The notes beneath the pieces are model-generated. The model saw only the letters and a list, made by a program, of their open reading frames with translations. It had not been told where the DNA came from and did no database searches. This document shows, piece after piece, positions 1 through 7,873 of a DNA stretch of 64,000 nt. Every line of letters starts with the position of its first letter. Position 1 is the first letter of the stretch. Origin of the DNA: Marinilabilia rubra (GTDB taxonomy: Bacteria > Bacteroidota > Bacteroidia > Bacteroidales > Marinilabiliaceae); the NCBI RefSeq assembly GCF_003121985.1, contig NZ_QEWP01000002.1, forward strand, positions 310,001 through 374,000, written 5' to 3'. The position numbers were made by a program, and so were the translations under genes.

Positions 1-2
1 AG

Positions 3-1334
3 ATGGGCGACTGGCCAGCCCCCTACGGCATCACACTGATTGCCGATCGTTTCAGTGCCCTGATGGTATTGGTGGCTTCCATTGTATTTATGGCAGCCAT
101 GGCTTATTCCGTCCATTCTCTGGATACACGCCGTAAAAGTTTCGGATTTTACATGTTTTCGTTTGGTATTCTGATGGGAGTCAATGGCAGTTTCCTTGCT
201 GGCGACATCTTCAATTTGTATGTATGGTTTGAGGTTATGCTGATGGCTTCTTTCATTCTCATGAGCCATGGAGGGGACCGAAATCAACTTGAAGGTTCCA
301 TCAAATACCTCATCCTGAATTTGATTTCGTCATTTTTATTTGTGGCCGGCATTGGATTGTTATATGGAAAACTGGGCACCCTAAACATGGCAGACATTGC
401 CCAAAAACTCATGAATTTTGGCACCATGCCATCGGAGTTGAATCCGGCCTTTATACTGATATTTGTGGGTTTTGCCATTAAAGGGGCTTTGGTACCGTTC
501 TTCTTCTGGCTGCCGGCTTCATATCACACTCCGCCTCCGGTGGTCACAGCCCTTTTTGCAGGGCTTCTAACCAAGGTTGGAATTTATTCGCTTATCCGGT
601 TTTACACCTTATTCTTTCACCAGAATGCTGAATTTTGGCAGCCCCTGGTACTTTTAGTGGCCGTTTTAAGCATGGTTATCGGAGTAATCACCGCCACTTC
701 GCAATTCGAATTCCGCAAAGTTCTCTCCTTCCACATCATCAGCCAGGTAGGTTATGTGGTTATGGGACTTGGTTTTTTCACCGTTGCAGGACTGGCAGGC
801 GCCATATTCTTTCTGGCGCACAACATGATATCAAAAACCAACGCCTTTCTGGTAGCAGGTTATGTTCACAAACAGAAAGGCACTTTGGATCTTAAAACAC
901 TTGGTGACTTTTACAAACAACACCCATTGTGGGCTGTTTTCTTTTTCATATCGGCCTTCAGTCTTGCAGGTCTTCCACCACTGAGTGGTTTCATTGGCAA
1001 GTATTTGCTGATTAAAGCCGGTATTGAAGCCGAATATACCATCATTGCCCTGATAGCACTATTTGTAGGTTTCTTTACCCTGTTCTCTATGGTTAAGATA
1101 TGGATGGAGGTATTTTGGAAAAAAACACCTGAAAATGAAGAAATAACTATTAAAAAAGAACAAAACGAAATTCCGGAAAACGTGAGATGGATGACCTGGG
1201 CATCAGGAGCCATGGCTCTGATTATAGTGCTTGCAGGGGTTTTTGCCACACCTGTTGTGGACTATTGTACCCAGGCCGCCCAATCTCTTATTAACCCTGA
1301 AGAGTATATTAACTTTGTTTTGAAAGGACAATAA
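3..1334 (+). CDS. mrpD: Na+/H+ antiporter subunit MrpD, 5'-truncated by window edge
   Basis: Membrane subunit of the Mrp (multi-subunit cation/proton antiporter) complex, related to proton-pumping subunits of complex I. The visible 443 residues are almost entirely hydrophobic segments. Near residue 70 a membrane helix carries the FNLYVWFE motif with the conserved glutamate. The loop with PASYHTPPPVVTALFAG and LLTKVGIY (about residues 170-195) is typical of MrpD. Family members are usually about 490-500 residues and the frame stays open to the window edge, so the methionine at base 3 is probably internal and the true start lies outside. mrpE follows after an unusually long 787-bp gap. Subunits A, B and C are presumably upstream and not visible. 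The family call is secure. Confidence 0.93.
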   Translation: MGDWPAPYGITLIADRFSALMVLVASIVFMAAMAYSVHSLDTRRKSFGFYMFSFGILMGVNGSFLAGDIFNLYVWFEVMLMASFILMSHGGDRNQLEGSIKYLILNLISSFLFVAGIGLLYGKLGTLNMADIAQKLMNFGTMPSELNPAFILIFVGFAIKGALVPFFFWLPASYHTPPPVVTALFAGLLTKVGIYSLIRFYTLFFHQNAEFWQPLVLLVAVLSMVIGVITATSQFEFRKVLSFHIISQVGYVVMGLGFFTVAGLAGAIFFLAHNMISKTNAFLVAGYVHKQKGTLDLKTLGDFYKQHPLWAVFFFISAFSLAGLPPLSGFIGKYLLIKAGIEAEYTIIALIALFVGFFTLFSMVKIWMEVFWKKTPENEEITIKKEQNEIPENVRWMTWASGAMALIIVLAGVFATPVVDYCTQAAQSLINPEEYINFVLKGQ

Positions 1335-1426
1335 ATTATTTGTACGACAAAGGCAGGATAATAAAAAGGGAATTGTAAGCAAAAGTGCCCGAATGGAAGG
1401 AAAAATACGTATTTTATCAGGCTAAA

Positions 1427-1585
1427 TAGTGCCAGCAAGAAAACTCATGCTTTTCATCTGTGTTTGCATGAAGGCGTCAAGTGCAAGGCTTGCGATGTCT
1501 GAAATTCAGGAGTTTACTTTCGTAAATGACTGTTTTAAAGACAAGCATAACGCAGCAATTGTCATTTTCATGCAAACACTAAATA
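1427..1585 (+). repeat. Dispersed repeat R2, copy 1
   Basis: The reverse complement of 39255-39409 aligns with this stretch. Shared blocks include CCAGCAAGAAAACT at the left, GAAGGCGTCAA in the middle and CGTAAATGACTGTTT to the right, separated by diverged sequence. It has no coding capacity. It may be an old, degraded non-autonomous element or a structured intergenic repeat. Confidence 0.65.
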
Positions 1586-1782
1586 GGAGCTGATGGAAAA
1601 GTCAAAAAAGGCAGAATTTCAAAGCCGCCCAATCGAAGGAGTATTGAGATACTTCGAGATTGTGGCGGTGAAGTAAATTTTGTTCTTTTGATTAGCCATT
1701 TTCATATAATCAAGTGCAAAGAAATTCGAGTTTATTTTGAAATAACCTTGCACTTAAGTGTTTATTGAGGTGTATTAAGGTT

Positions 1783-1918
1783 CAATAGATCGTTAGACTT
1801 TTAGATATAAGATTTAAGATAGATCATATAACACTGATAATCTGAGCTTTAAGACATAGAGTTATTCATCCGCAAGAGCTTGAACTTTAGACTTTTATAA
1901 AAGTTTAACGGAGTATTG
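1783..1918 (+). mobile_element. 136-bp miniature element (MITE-like), family 1, copy A
   Basis: It is nearly identical to 59341-59476 and exactly the same length. The ends are imperfect inverted repeats: the left begins CAATAGATCGTTAGACTTTTA and the right end read on the other strand begins CAATACTCCGTTAAACTTTTA. It encodes no protein. Partial relatives lie near 39880-39916 and 49668-49700. Terminal inverted repeats plus constant length suggest a non-autonomous transposable element; no matching transposase is visible. Confidence 0.75.
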
Positions 1919-2121
1919 AAGGTTTTAACAGCTAATAGTATATGCGCTTTTCAGCGCTCCCTAAATAATTGAGGGTAGGTATCTTACCCCTGAATCCTCC
2001 CAAACGAGGTCCAATCCGGATAATTCCGGTGATGCTAAGGGCAGGGGATTTTGCCAAAAATTAAAAAGTCAGCCACGGAACAAAGGAAACAAATGCAATC
2101 GAAAATTAACATCAACGATCA

Positions 2122-2439
2122 ATGAAGCCACTATATTTTATTTACTTTTTCATCTATTATGCTTTCAAGGTGATAGAATCCGGATATGCCATTGCATGGC
2201 AGATTCTGCGAGGCAGTAAGGGAAACGATGGGATGTTGATTGAATACCGTCCCGGCCTGAAAAAAGATTGGCACGTGGTGCTGTTGTTTAACCTCATCAG
2301 TATGACACCAGGCTCAATGAGTATTGACATCAACGAAACCAATGACTCCATACTGGTTCACCTGCTGAACCGGAGCGACCGAAACAACTTCCTGAAAGTA
2401 ACCGGAAAAATAGAAAGTTTACTTGCAAAAGCCTTGTGA
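2122..2439 (+). CDS. mrpE: Na+/H+ antiporter subunit MrpE (short form)
   Basis: Small membrane subunit of the Mrp antiporter. The protein has 105 residues: one or two hydrophobic segments at the N-terminus, then the MrpE core with a basic YRPGLKKDW-like stretch and the signature LISMTPGSMSIDI (about residues 58-70), followed by VHLLNRSD. Many MrpE proteins are near 160 residues and have extra N-terminal helices. This one lacks them, and an in-frame stop lies 15 bases upstream of the ATG. Short forms are known, so truncation is not proven. Its stop lies one base before the mrpF start, so E, F and G are clearly cotranscribed. Confidence 0.88.
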   Translation: MKPLYFIYFFIYYAFKVIESGYAIAWQILRGSKGNDGMLIEYRPGLKKDWHVVLLFNLISMTPGSMSIDINETNDSILVHLLNRSDRNNFLKVTGKIESLLAKAL

Positions 2440-2440
2440 T

Positions 2441-2728
2441 ATGGAAAATGCTGATCTCTTTTTAAAAAACGCAGCGCTTATTGCGTTATATATTTTTTCG
2501 CTGAGCCTGATATTTCCCTTTTTCAGACTTTTTAAAGGACCGACATTACCGGACAGAATTGTGGCACTTGATCAAATAGGGGTCATCATTATAGGAATGA
2601 TGATCTGTGATGTTCTCTACGCACGTGAGAAATTGCTATTGGATGTGGTACTTGTTGTAGCCTTTATCCTTGCATTTGGTTCCATGATCATCGCCCGATA
2701 TCTTTACAAACAAAAGAAAGAACAATGA
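2441..2728 (+). CDS. mrpF: Na+/H+ antiporter subunit MrpF
   Basis: A 95-residue membrane protein with three predicted helices. It has the MrpF signature FRLFKGPTLPDRIVALDQIG in the first cytoplasmic loop, then two further hydrophobic helices. I chose the ATG at 2441, just after the mrpE stop, rather than an in-frame ATG at 2423 inside mrpE, because the shorter form matches the family N-terminus and gives normal gene spacing. It overlaps mrpG by four bases (ATGA), which indicates translational coupling. Confidence 0.92.
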   Translation: MENADLFLKNAALIALYIFSLSLIFPFFRLFKGPTLPDRIVALDQIGVIIIGMMICDVLYAREKLLLDVVLVVAFILAFGSMIIARYLYKQKKEQ

Positions 2729-3060
2729 CTGAATACATTGCAGCTATTATGCTACTGGTAAGTGCCCTAACCGTTCTGGTTGCCTCAATCGGCATCTGGC
2801 GGTTTAAGAATCTGTATGCCCGCATGCACGTGGTTACCAAAGTATCGTCTCTGGGACTTCTCCTCCTTTTGGTAGCCGTAAACCTTATTTTTCTTGATTG
2901 GTTCGTGTTATTTGAATCCGCTGTAGTATTTGGCGTTCTGGTATTTCTTTCGCCTGTTGCAGCACATGTTATCGCCCGGGCAGCCCGCAGTATTGGCACT
3001 CCCGGGACCACAGGGAAAGCGGAACGTGAAGAAGAAAGTAAAGAGGAGCCTGGAACTTAG
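2725..3060 (+). CDS. mrpG: Na+/H+ antiporter subunit MrpG
   Basis: A 111-residue membrane protein ending the mrp operon. Three hydrophobic segments are visible. The family motif IGIWRFKNLYARMHVVTKVSS lies near residues 22-42, where MrpG proteins typically read RxPDxYxRxHAxTK. The C-terminal tail (about residues 85-111) is charged and rich in Glu and Lys. It overlaps mrpF by four bases. No strong terminator is evident downstream. Confidence 0.92.
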   Translation: MTEYIAAIMLLVSALTVLVASIGIWRFKNLYARMHVVTKVSSLGLLLLLVAVNLIFLDWFVLFESAVVFGVLVFLSPVAAHVIARAARSIGTPGTTGKAEREEESKEEPGT

Positions 3061-3253
3061 AGTCAGGAGCAAAAGACAAAGAAAGAAAGTTATAAAGGTT
3101 GGATAATGGAATGGCAGAAGGGTAATATGGCAGAAAAATGCAACATCTTGAACTGAAAAGGAAAGTATTTCAAAATCAAAACGCTAATAACCAACCCCCT
3201 CTGCCTTGAGCCCTGTACCTTTTATCCACTTCATAAAACCTGAAAACCAAAAA

Positions 3254-4003
3254 ATGAACGCAATGATATTTGCCGCAGGCCTGGGAACTCGTCTGCGCCC
3301 TCTTACCAGCGACAAACCAAAGGCACTTGTTGAAGTTAACGGCATTACCATGCTTGAAATGGCTTTGCGAAAAATAGAAAATGCCGGCATTTCCAGGGTG
3401 GTTGTAAATGTTCACCATTTCAGAGATAAGATGGTCGAATTTATTAATAACTATCAACCCCAAAATATGGAAGTGGTTGTTTCCGATGAATCAGAAGAAC
3501 TTCTTGATACCGGAGGGGGCTTGCTCAAAGCCAAAACTCTATTTACCCCCAATCAACCAATATTGTTATACAATGTTGATATTGTAACAACTGCCAATCT
3601 CCCCCTCTTCATACAATTTCACCAAAAATTTGAACCACTTGTAAGTATGATGGTCAAACAGCGACCAACATCCCGCTATCTTTTGTTTGATGAGAAGATG
3701 CAGCTGGCTGGCTGGCAAAACATTAAATCCGGAGAAAAAATCATCTGCCGGGAAACTGAGCAATATAAAAATTTTGGTTTCCAGGGTATTCACATTGTCA
3801 GTCCGGAAATCTTTAGCCTGATAACAGAAACCGGAAAATTCCCCATCATGGAACTATACCTTCGTCTTGCCGGATCAAATACCTTCAAAGGTTACGAAAG
3901 CAAAGACGATCTATGGTTTGATATCGGCTCGCCTGAGAAACTTGAGCATACCAGGGAGCAGTTATCTCTGCTTTCTGATAAAGAGAAAAGGGCAATTTAT
4001 TAA
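3254..4003 (+). CDS. Nucleotidyltransferase, MurU/mannose-1-phosphate guanylyltransferase-like
   Basis: A sugar-1-phosphate nucleotidyltransferase of 249 residues. The N-terminus MIFAAGLGTRLRPLTSDKPK contains the nucleotide-binding GxGTRLxPxTxxxPK signature. YNVDIV near residue 108 supplies the metal-binding Asp, and WFDIGSPEKL near the C-terminus is family typical. The size and sequence best fit MurU-like N-acetylmuramate-1-phosphate uridylyltransferases or related GDP-mannose enzymes; sequence alone does not fix the substrate. The start at 3254 is preferred to an upstream in-frame codon at 3206 because the protein fold begins directly at MNAMIFAAG. Confidence 0.82.
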   Translation: MNAMIFAAGLGTRLRPLTSDKPKALVEVNGITMLEMALRKIENAGISRVVVNVHHFRDKMVEFINNYQPQNMEVVVSDESEELLDTGGGLLKAKTLFTPNQPILLYNVDIVTTANLPLFIQFHQKFEPLVSMMVKQRPTSRYLLFDEKMQLAGWQNIKSGEKIICRETEQYKNFGFQGIHIVSPEIFSLITETGKFPIMELYLRLAGSNTFKGYESKDDLWFDIGSPEKLEHTREQLSLLSDKEKRAIY

Positions 4004-4015
4004 ATCACCCTTTTC
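3985..4015 (+). terminator. Possible terminator after the nucleotidyltransferase
   Basis: GAAAAGGG (3985-3992) pairs with CCCTTTTC (4008-4015) across a 15-nt loop that includes the stop codon. The T-run is short and lies inside the stem, so the call is weak. Confidence 0.35.
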
Positions 4016-4039
4016 CTGCTTTCGTACTTCATTGCTTCT

Positions 4040-4204
4040 AGTGTCAAGTCAAGCATAGTCTTACGGGTCAGGCCTTGCTCTTTCTACCTTGTACTTCTCA
4101 AAAAAAAGACTCACGTAGCTACGGCTATGCTTACTTTTTTGTTGATTTGCACAAGGTGAAAAATAGCGGCAGCTTATCCGAAATTCTACACTTGACTTGA
4201 CACC
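4040..4204. mobile_element. 165-bp miniature element, family 2, divergent copy
   Basis: It is bounded by a perfect 13-bp inverted repeat, GTGTCAAGTCAAG at 4041-4053 and its complement at 4191-4203. The middle holds a hairpin with the core GTAGC-TACG-GCTATGCTTA flanked by A-runs and T-runs. Length, the TAGTGT start and the GGCTATGCTTA core match the elements at 40791-40954 and 59926-60089, although the end sequences differ. It encodes no protein. Confidence 0.7.
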
Positions 4205-4229
4205 AAGCTCTCCTGCGGCCTTTATGCTG

Positions 4230-5612
4230 CTATGCAAACATCAATAAATATGTACCTGCTCCGGCCAGATAACCAATTAATGCCAGCAAACTGATGCGCT
4301 TTACATACCAAAAGAATGGGATACCTTCCATGCTCATGGCAGCCACTCCGGCAGCCGACCCGATAATCAGTACACTCCCGCCAGTTCCGGAACAATAAGC
4401 CAGAAATGACCAGAAGTTGCCATCCACAAAGAAATGTGACATAGTCGCCATATCTGCAACCTGAGGAACCTCATACATTCCCATAGAAGCAGCAACCAGC
4501 GGAACATTATCCACCACAGCCGATAAAAAGCCAATTATAATATTAATACCGTAAATATTAGATACATTATTATCCAGCCACTGAGCCACCAAATTAAGGT
4601 GCCCCGCCGTTTGCAGAGCAGCTACAGCGAGCAAGATACCAAGAAAGAAGAGAATGGAAGCCACATCAACCCGCTCCAGTATTTTTACGATACTCAATTT
4701 CCTCTTATCCAAAACATTGGTTCTTTTAAGTCGACTGTCGGTATACATCCAAAGTGCCCCCAGGCCAAACAACATCCCAAGAAAAGGAGGCAATTGGGTA
4801 AGGCCTTTAAATACGGGTACCGCAACAAGAGCCATAATCCCCAGAATGAGAATAACAAGACGATCATTAAAAGGAACAAATTCTGCTGATTCATCGGCTT
4901 CTAAAAGTGGTCTGTTAGTAGCACCCTTCATAACAACAGATAAAATGCCAAGTGGTACCAGCATGGTAATCAAACTTGGAAGGATAAGTGTTTTTACAAT
5001 GCCTGCTGCCGTTATTTGTCCGCCAATCCATAACATAATGGTTGTGACATCACCCATAGGTGACCATGCCCCACCTGCATTGGCTGCAATAACCACCATA
5101 CCCGAGAACAACCAGCGATTATCCTGTTTGGACAGCAATTTTTGAAGCAGGGCGATCATTACAATGGTAGTAGTAAGATTATCTAATACCGCTGAAATAA
5201 AAAATGTAAGAATACTGATAATCCAAAGTAACTTAATGCGATTAGTGGTATGAATGCGGTCTGTGATGATCCTGAATCCCTGGTAGCGGTCAATAACTTC
5301 AACAATAGTCATTGCCCCGAGCAGAAAGAAAATAATGGACGCGACATCTCCCAAATGCTCAATCACGGCATGCTGGGTTATAAAATCCATAACATGCTCC
5401 GGTCCCCCCATCCCAAATTCGGAGGAATATTCCATCCAATTGGAATTAAGATGCAAATGCATGATGGAGGGCGCATCTATCACCAATAAAGTCCACAAAA
5501 GAGCCCCTGTAAACAAGGCTGTGGCTGCTTTATCTATTTTGTTGACATGCTCAAAAACGATAAGTCCGTAGCCCACAACAAAGACTACGACCATTGCATA
5601 GAAGATAAACAT
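4230..5612 (-). CDS. nhaD: NhaD-type sodium:proton antiporter
   Basis: Integral membrane antiporter of the ion transporter superfamily that exchanges Na+ or Li+ for H+. The protein has 460 residues with about a dozen hydrophobic helices. A conserved block VLDNLTTTIVMIALLQKLL sits near residues 142-160, and NAGGAWSPMGDVTTIMLW near residues 180-200 matches the NhaD motif. A second, pseudo-symmetric VVDNVPLVAASMGMY follows near residue 370. The length is normal. It is transcribed divergently from nhaA, and a TAnnTTTG promoter element lies about 45 bases upstream on the minus strand. Confidence 0.93.
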   Translation of the reverse strand: MFIFYAMVVVFVVGYGLIVFEHVNKIDKAATALFTGALLWTLLVIDAPSIMHLHLNSNWMEYSSEFGMGGPEHVMDFITQHAVIEHLGDVASIIFFLLGAMTIVEVIDRYQGFRIITDRIHTTNRIKLLWIISILTFFISAVLDNLTTTIVMIALLQKLLSKQDNRWLFSGMVVIAANAGGAWSPMGDVTTIMLWIGGQITAAGIVKTLILPSLITMLVPLGILSVVMKGATNRPLLEADESAEFVPFNDRLVILILGIMALVAVPVFKGLTQLPPFLGMLFGLGALWMYTDSRLKRTNVLDKRKLSIVKILERVDVASILFFLGILLAVAALQTAGHLNLVAQWLDNNVSNIYGINIIIGFLSAVVDNVPLVAASMGMYEVPQVADMATMSHFFVDGNFWSFLAYCSGTGGSVLIIGSAAGVAAMSMEGIPFFWYVKRISLLALIGYLAGAGTYLLMFA

Positions 5613-5654
5613 AAACTAAAGATTTAAAAAAGAGAAGTAACTTTTTGACAGGCG

Positions 5655-5662
5655 CAAAGGTA
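5655..5662 (-). promoter_or_regulatory. Bacteroides-type -7 element for nhaD
   Basis: The minus strand reads TACCTTTG, matching TAnnTTTG, 43 bases before the nhaD ATG. No TTTG is found at the expected -33 distance. Confidence 0.5.
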
Positions 5663-5797
5663 AAAGGGTTCGTACCTCATTATCCTGTCAGATCTTTCTT
5701 TTAGGATAGTTTAACGCAACAGCGGGATCGAGCATTAAAATATCAACAAATGGGTAGCTTTTTGTTAACAAACCTTCATAATTCAATTATATCCGTC

Positions 5798-5805
5798 TAT
5801 ATTTG
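5798..5805 (+). promoter_or_regulatory. Bacteroides-type -7 element upstream of nhaA
   Basis: TATATTTG matches TAnnTTTG exactly and is followed by CATCC. The -33 element is not clear. If used, it gives nhaA an unusually long leader. Confidence 0.45.
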
Positions 5806-5956
5806 CATCCTAAAATATACATATGGACATTTATGCATAATTTAATAATCAATTCACCAAAAGACCTGGATGACATGAAGACATAGAAACACTTTATTGA
5901 ACAGACCTAAACGAAAATTTTATTAGCGAGCTTTTAAAGTCAAATCTACCTTAAAT

Positions 5957-6003
5957 GAACCGAGTTCCGATTGCTCGGGACGAGTTCCCTGTTTGCCGAC
6001 AGG
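5957..6003 (+). promoter_or_regulatory. Double hairpin in the nhaA leader
   Basis: Two adjacent hairpins lie just upstream of the nhaA start: CCGAG/CTCGG around 5959-5978, and CCCTGT/ACAGGG around 5987-6004. Each is followed by a purine-rich linker, and GAGTTCC precedes both. The ATG follows about 34 nt later. They could be a regulatory leader or simply an intergenic repeat. Confidence 0.4.
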
Positions 6004-6037
6004 GAGGCATACGGCCATAAAAAGAATTTTTTTACGC

Positions 6038-7390
6038 ATGAAAAACAAAAGAATCCGTCTCAACTCTAACCTGGTTGATCCTTTCCAATGGTTTATTCGC
6101 AACGTCACCAGTGGTGGCGTACTATTGATGTTTGTTACATTTCTGGCTTTATTATGGGCCAATTCCCCAATGAAAGAATATTACCAGTCAATGTGGGAAT
6201 ACGACTTCATACTGGGACTTGAACCTTTTGAACTAAAAAAATCCGTACTTCACTGGATCAATGATGGCATGATGGCCATCTTCTTTTTTGTAGTCGGTCT
6301 CGAAATAAAAAGAGAATTTGTGGCAGGAGAATTAAGCTCCTTCAGGCAAGCCATATTCCCGGTATTTGGAGCCATTGGAGGGATGGTAGTACCGATAGCC
6401 ATTTTTCTGAGCTTTGGGTTTACAGGCGAAATGAGCCAGGGCTGGGGAATCCCCATGGCCACAGACATTGCATTTTCCCTGGCAATACTGGGCATCCTGG
6501 GCAAGAAAGTGCCGCTAAGTCTTAAAGTATTCCTGACAGCACTGGCTATTGTTGACGATTTAGGAGCGGTACTGGTCATTGCGCTGTTTTACAGTCATAC
6601 AATTTTGTGGTATTACCTCTATTTTGCGCTGGGACTGCTGGTCATTCTTTTTATTGCCAACTATTTCAATATCCAGAACCTATACTTCTATACCTACCTG
6701 GGCTTTATCATTTGGCTGTTATTCTTAAAATCCGGAATTCACCCCACTATCGCCGGCGTTTTAGTAGCTTTTGCAATTCCCATGCGCCCCAAGATTGCCA
6801 TCAATGAATTTATGCCAAAAATAAAAGAAGGGCTCAAACACTTTTCATCACTTCCGAAGGATGACCGAAAGTTTGTGATGAGTAACAAACAACTGGCAGC
6901 TATCGACCATGTAGAAACCCTGGTAAAAAAGACACAAAGTCCTTTGCAAATGATTGAGCACAATCTTAGCGGGGTTGTCAATTACCTAATCCTGCCCCTA
7001 TTTGCGCTTGCCAATGCCGGGGTTACCATTTTTGCCCCGGGCTCCCCCCTCTCAAGCGGAGCCATATTAAATGAGTTTTCAATTGCAATTGCTGTCAGCC
7101 TGATAATGGGTAAAGCCGTTGGCATATCTCTCTTTTCATGGTTAGCAGTAAAACTTAAACTGTCTGTAAAACCTCGAAAGATTCCTTGGAAAGCTTTTAT
7201 TGGATTAAGTTTCCTGGGTGGCATAGGATTCACCATGTCCCTGTTTATTTCCAGTCTGGCATTTGAGACCCGCGGACTGATGGATCAGGCCAAAATTGGT
7301 ATCTTCTTCGGTTCAATCGCTGCAGGTTTCATTGGATTCTATATTCTAAAATCAGCTCTAAAGAATAACAAGCCAGAAACAACGCATTAA
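6038..7390 (+). CDS. nhaA: NhaA-type Na+/H+ antiporter
   Basis: Electrogenic sodium:proton antiporter of 450 residues. The adjacent aspartates that bind Na+/H+ in NhaA are present in ALAIVDDLGAV (D173, D174). Family blocks VVGLEIKREFVAGELSS (about 86-101) and GIPMATDIAFSLAILG (about 137-152) are intact, and GGIGFTMSLFISSLAF lies near the C-terminus. I prefer the ATG at 6038 over an in-frame ATG at 5993, because the first 15 codons of the longer form lie in the leader hairpin and do not resemble the family. A strong terminator follows. Confidence 0.94.
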   Translation: MKNKRIRLNSNLVDPFQWFIRNVTSGGVLLMFVTFLALLWANSPMKEYYQSMWEYDFILGLEPFELKKSVLHWINDGMMAIFFFVVGLEIKREFVAGELSSFRQAIFPVFGAIGGMVVPIAIFLSFGFTGEMSQGWGIPMATDIAFSLAILGILGKKVPLSLKVFLTALAIVDDLGAVLVIALFYSHTILWYYLYFALGLLVILFIANYFNIQNLYFYTYLGFIIWLLFLKSGIHPTIAGVLVAFAIPMRPKIAINEFMPKIKEGLKHFSSLPKDDRKFVMSNKQLAAIDHVETLVKKTQSPLQMIEHNLSGVVNYLILPLFALANAGVTIFAPGSPLSSGAILNEFSIAIAVSLIMGKAVGISLFSWLAVKLKLSVKPRKIPWKAFIGLSFLGGIGFTMSLFISSLAFETRGLMDQAKIGIFFGSIAAGFIGFYILKSALKNNKPETTH

Positions 7391-7402
7391 ATTAAAAACA
7401 AG

Positions 7403-7449
7403 AGAAGCCACAATTCAAAACCTAAAGAACTGTGGCTTCTTTCTATTTC
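7403..7449 (+). terminator. Rho-independent terminator of nhaA
   Basis: A perfect 10-bp stem, AGAAGCCACA (7403-7412) with TGTGGCTTCT (7431-7440), is followed by a pyrimidine-rich TTCTATTTCC tail, 13 bases after the nhaA stop. Confidence 0.8.
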
Positions 7450-7639
7450 CGGGATATCAATTGGTCGTCAGCATCCAAGCTTCGGGATAGATAAAACATC
7501 TACGACAGGACGCGCTAAAAAAACAAAAACCACGTTGATTACTAACCTATTACATTGATACAAATTCATTCAGATGCAATGCTTTTTGAAGCAACATGCA
7601 AATAACCTTGCGCTTGAAACAGCAATATTCTACAGTCAG

Positions 7640-7692
7640 AAGGACAAAATTTACTTCACCTCCAAAATCGCAAGGTAATCCAATAATCTTCG
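7640..7692 (-). repeat. Dispersed repeat, inverted relative of 1632-1690
   Basis: On the minus strand the sequence contains AATCGAAG, then TTGGA and GGTGAAGTAAATTTTGT, in the same order and spacing as at 1632-1690 on the plus strand. It is non-coding. Confidence 0.5.
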
Positions 7693-7873
7693 ATTTACCG
7701 GCATGTAAATTAAGCCCATCCAATTTTTTCAGCAGGCTCTGCGATAAACCATATTTTACTGAAAAATAAGCTTTACCCCAATTACAGCTTTAACTTCAAA
7801 CAATTGATTTTTGGCCCTTTACTAAAACGCAAAGAGATAATGTGAAATAAAACATCTATTATAATATCATGCG

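Larger units (their letters stand above)
1335..2121. other. Repeat-filled gap inside the mrp operon
   Basis: No credible gene is present. The 787 bp between mrpD and mrpE hold at least three dispersed repeats also seen elsewhere in the window: a segment at about 1427-1585 with an inverted relative at 39255-39409, a segment at about 1632-1690 with an inverted relative at about 7640-7692, and a 136-bp miniature element at 1783-1918. The last 200 bp contain small hairpins, for example around TCCGG-ataa-TTCCGG near 2016-2030. Confidence 0.8.
5613..6037. other. Divergent intergenic region between nhaD and nhaA
   Basis: No gene is seen. It carries a minus-strand promoter element for nhaD, a plus-strand promoter element at 5798-5805 and paired hairpins just before nhaA. 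The nhaA transcript would therefore have a leader of about 230 nt. Confidence 0.7.
7391..7873. other. Intergenic region with nhaA terminator and an inverted repeat relative
   Basis: No gene is seen. After the terminator, positions about 7640-7692 are an inverted relative of 1632-1690. AATAACCTTGCGCTT near 7602 also resembles a stretch at 1741. The rest is AT-rich and shows nothing recognisable. Confidence 0.65.
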
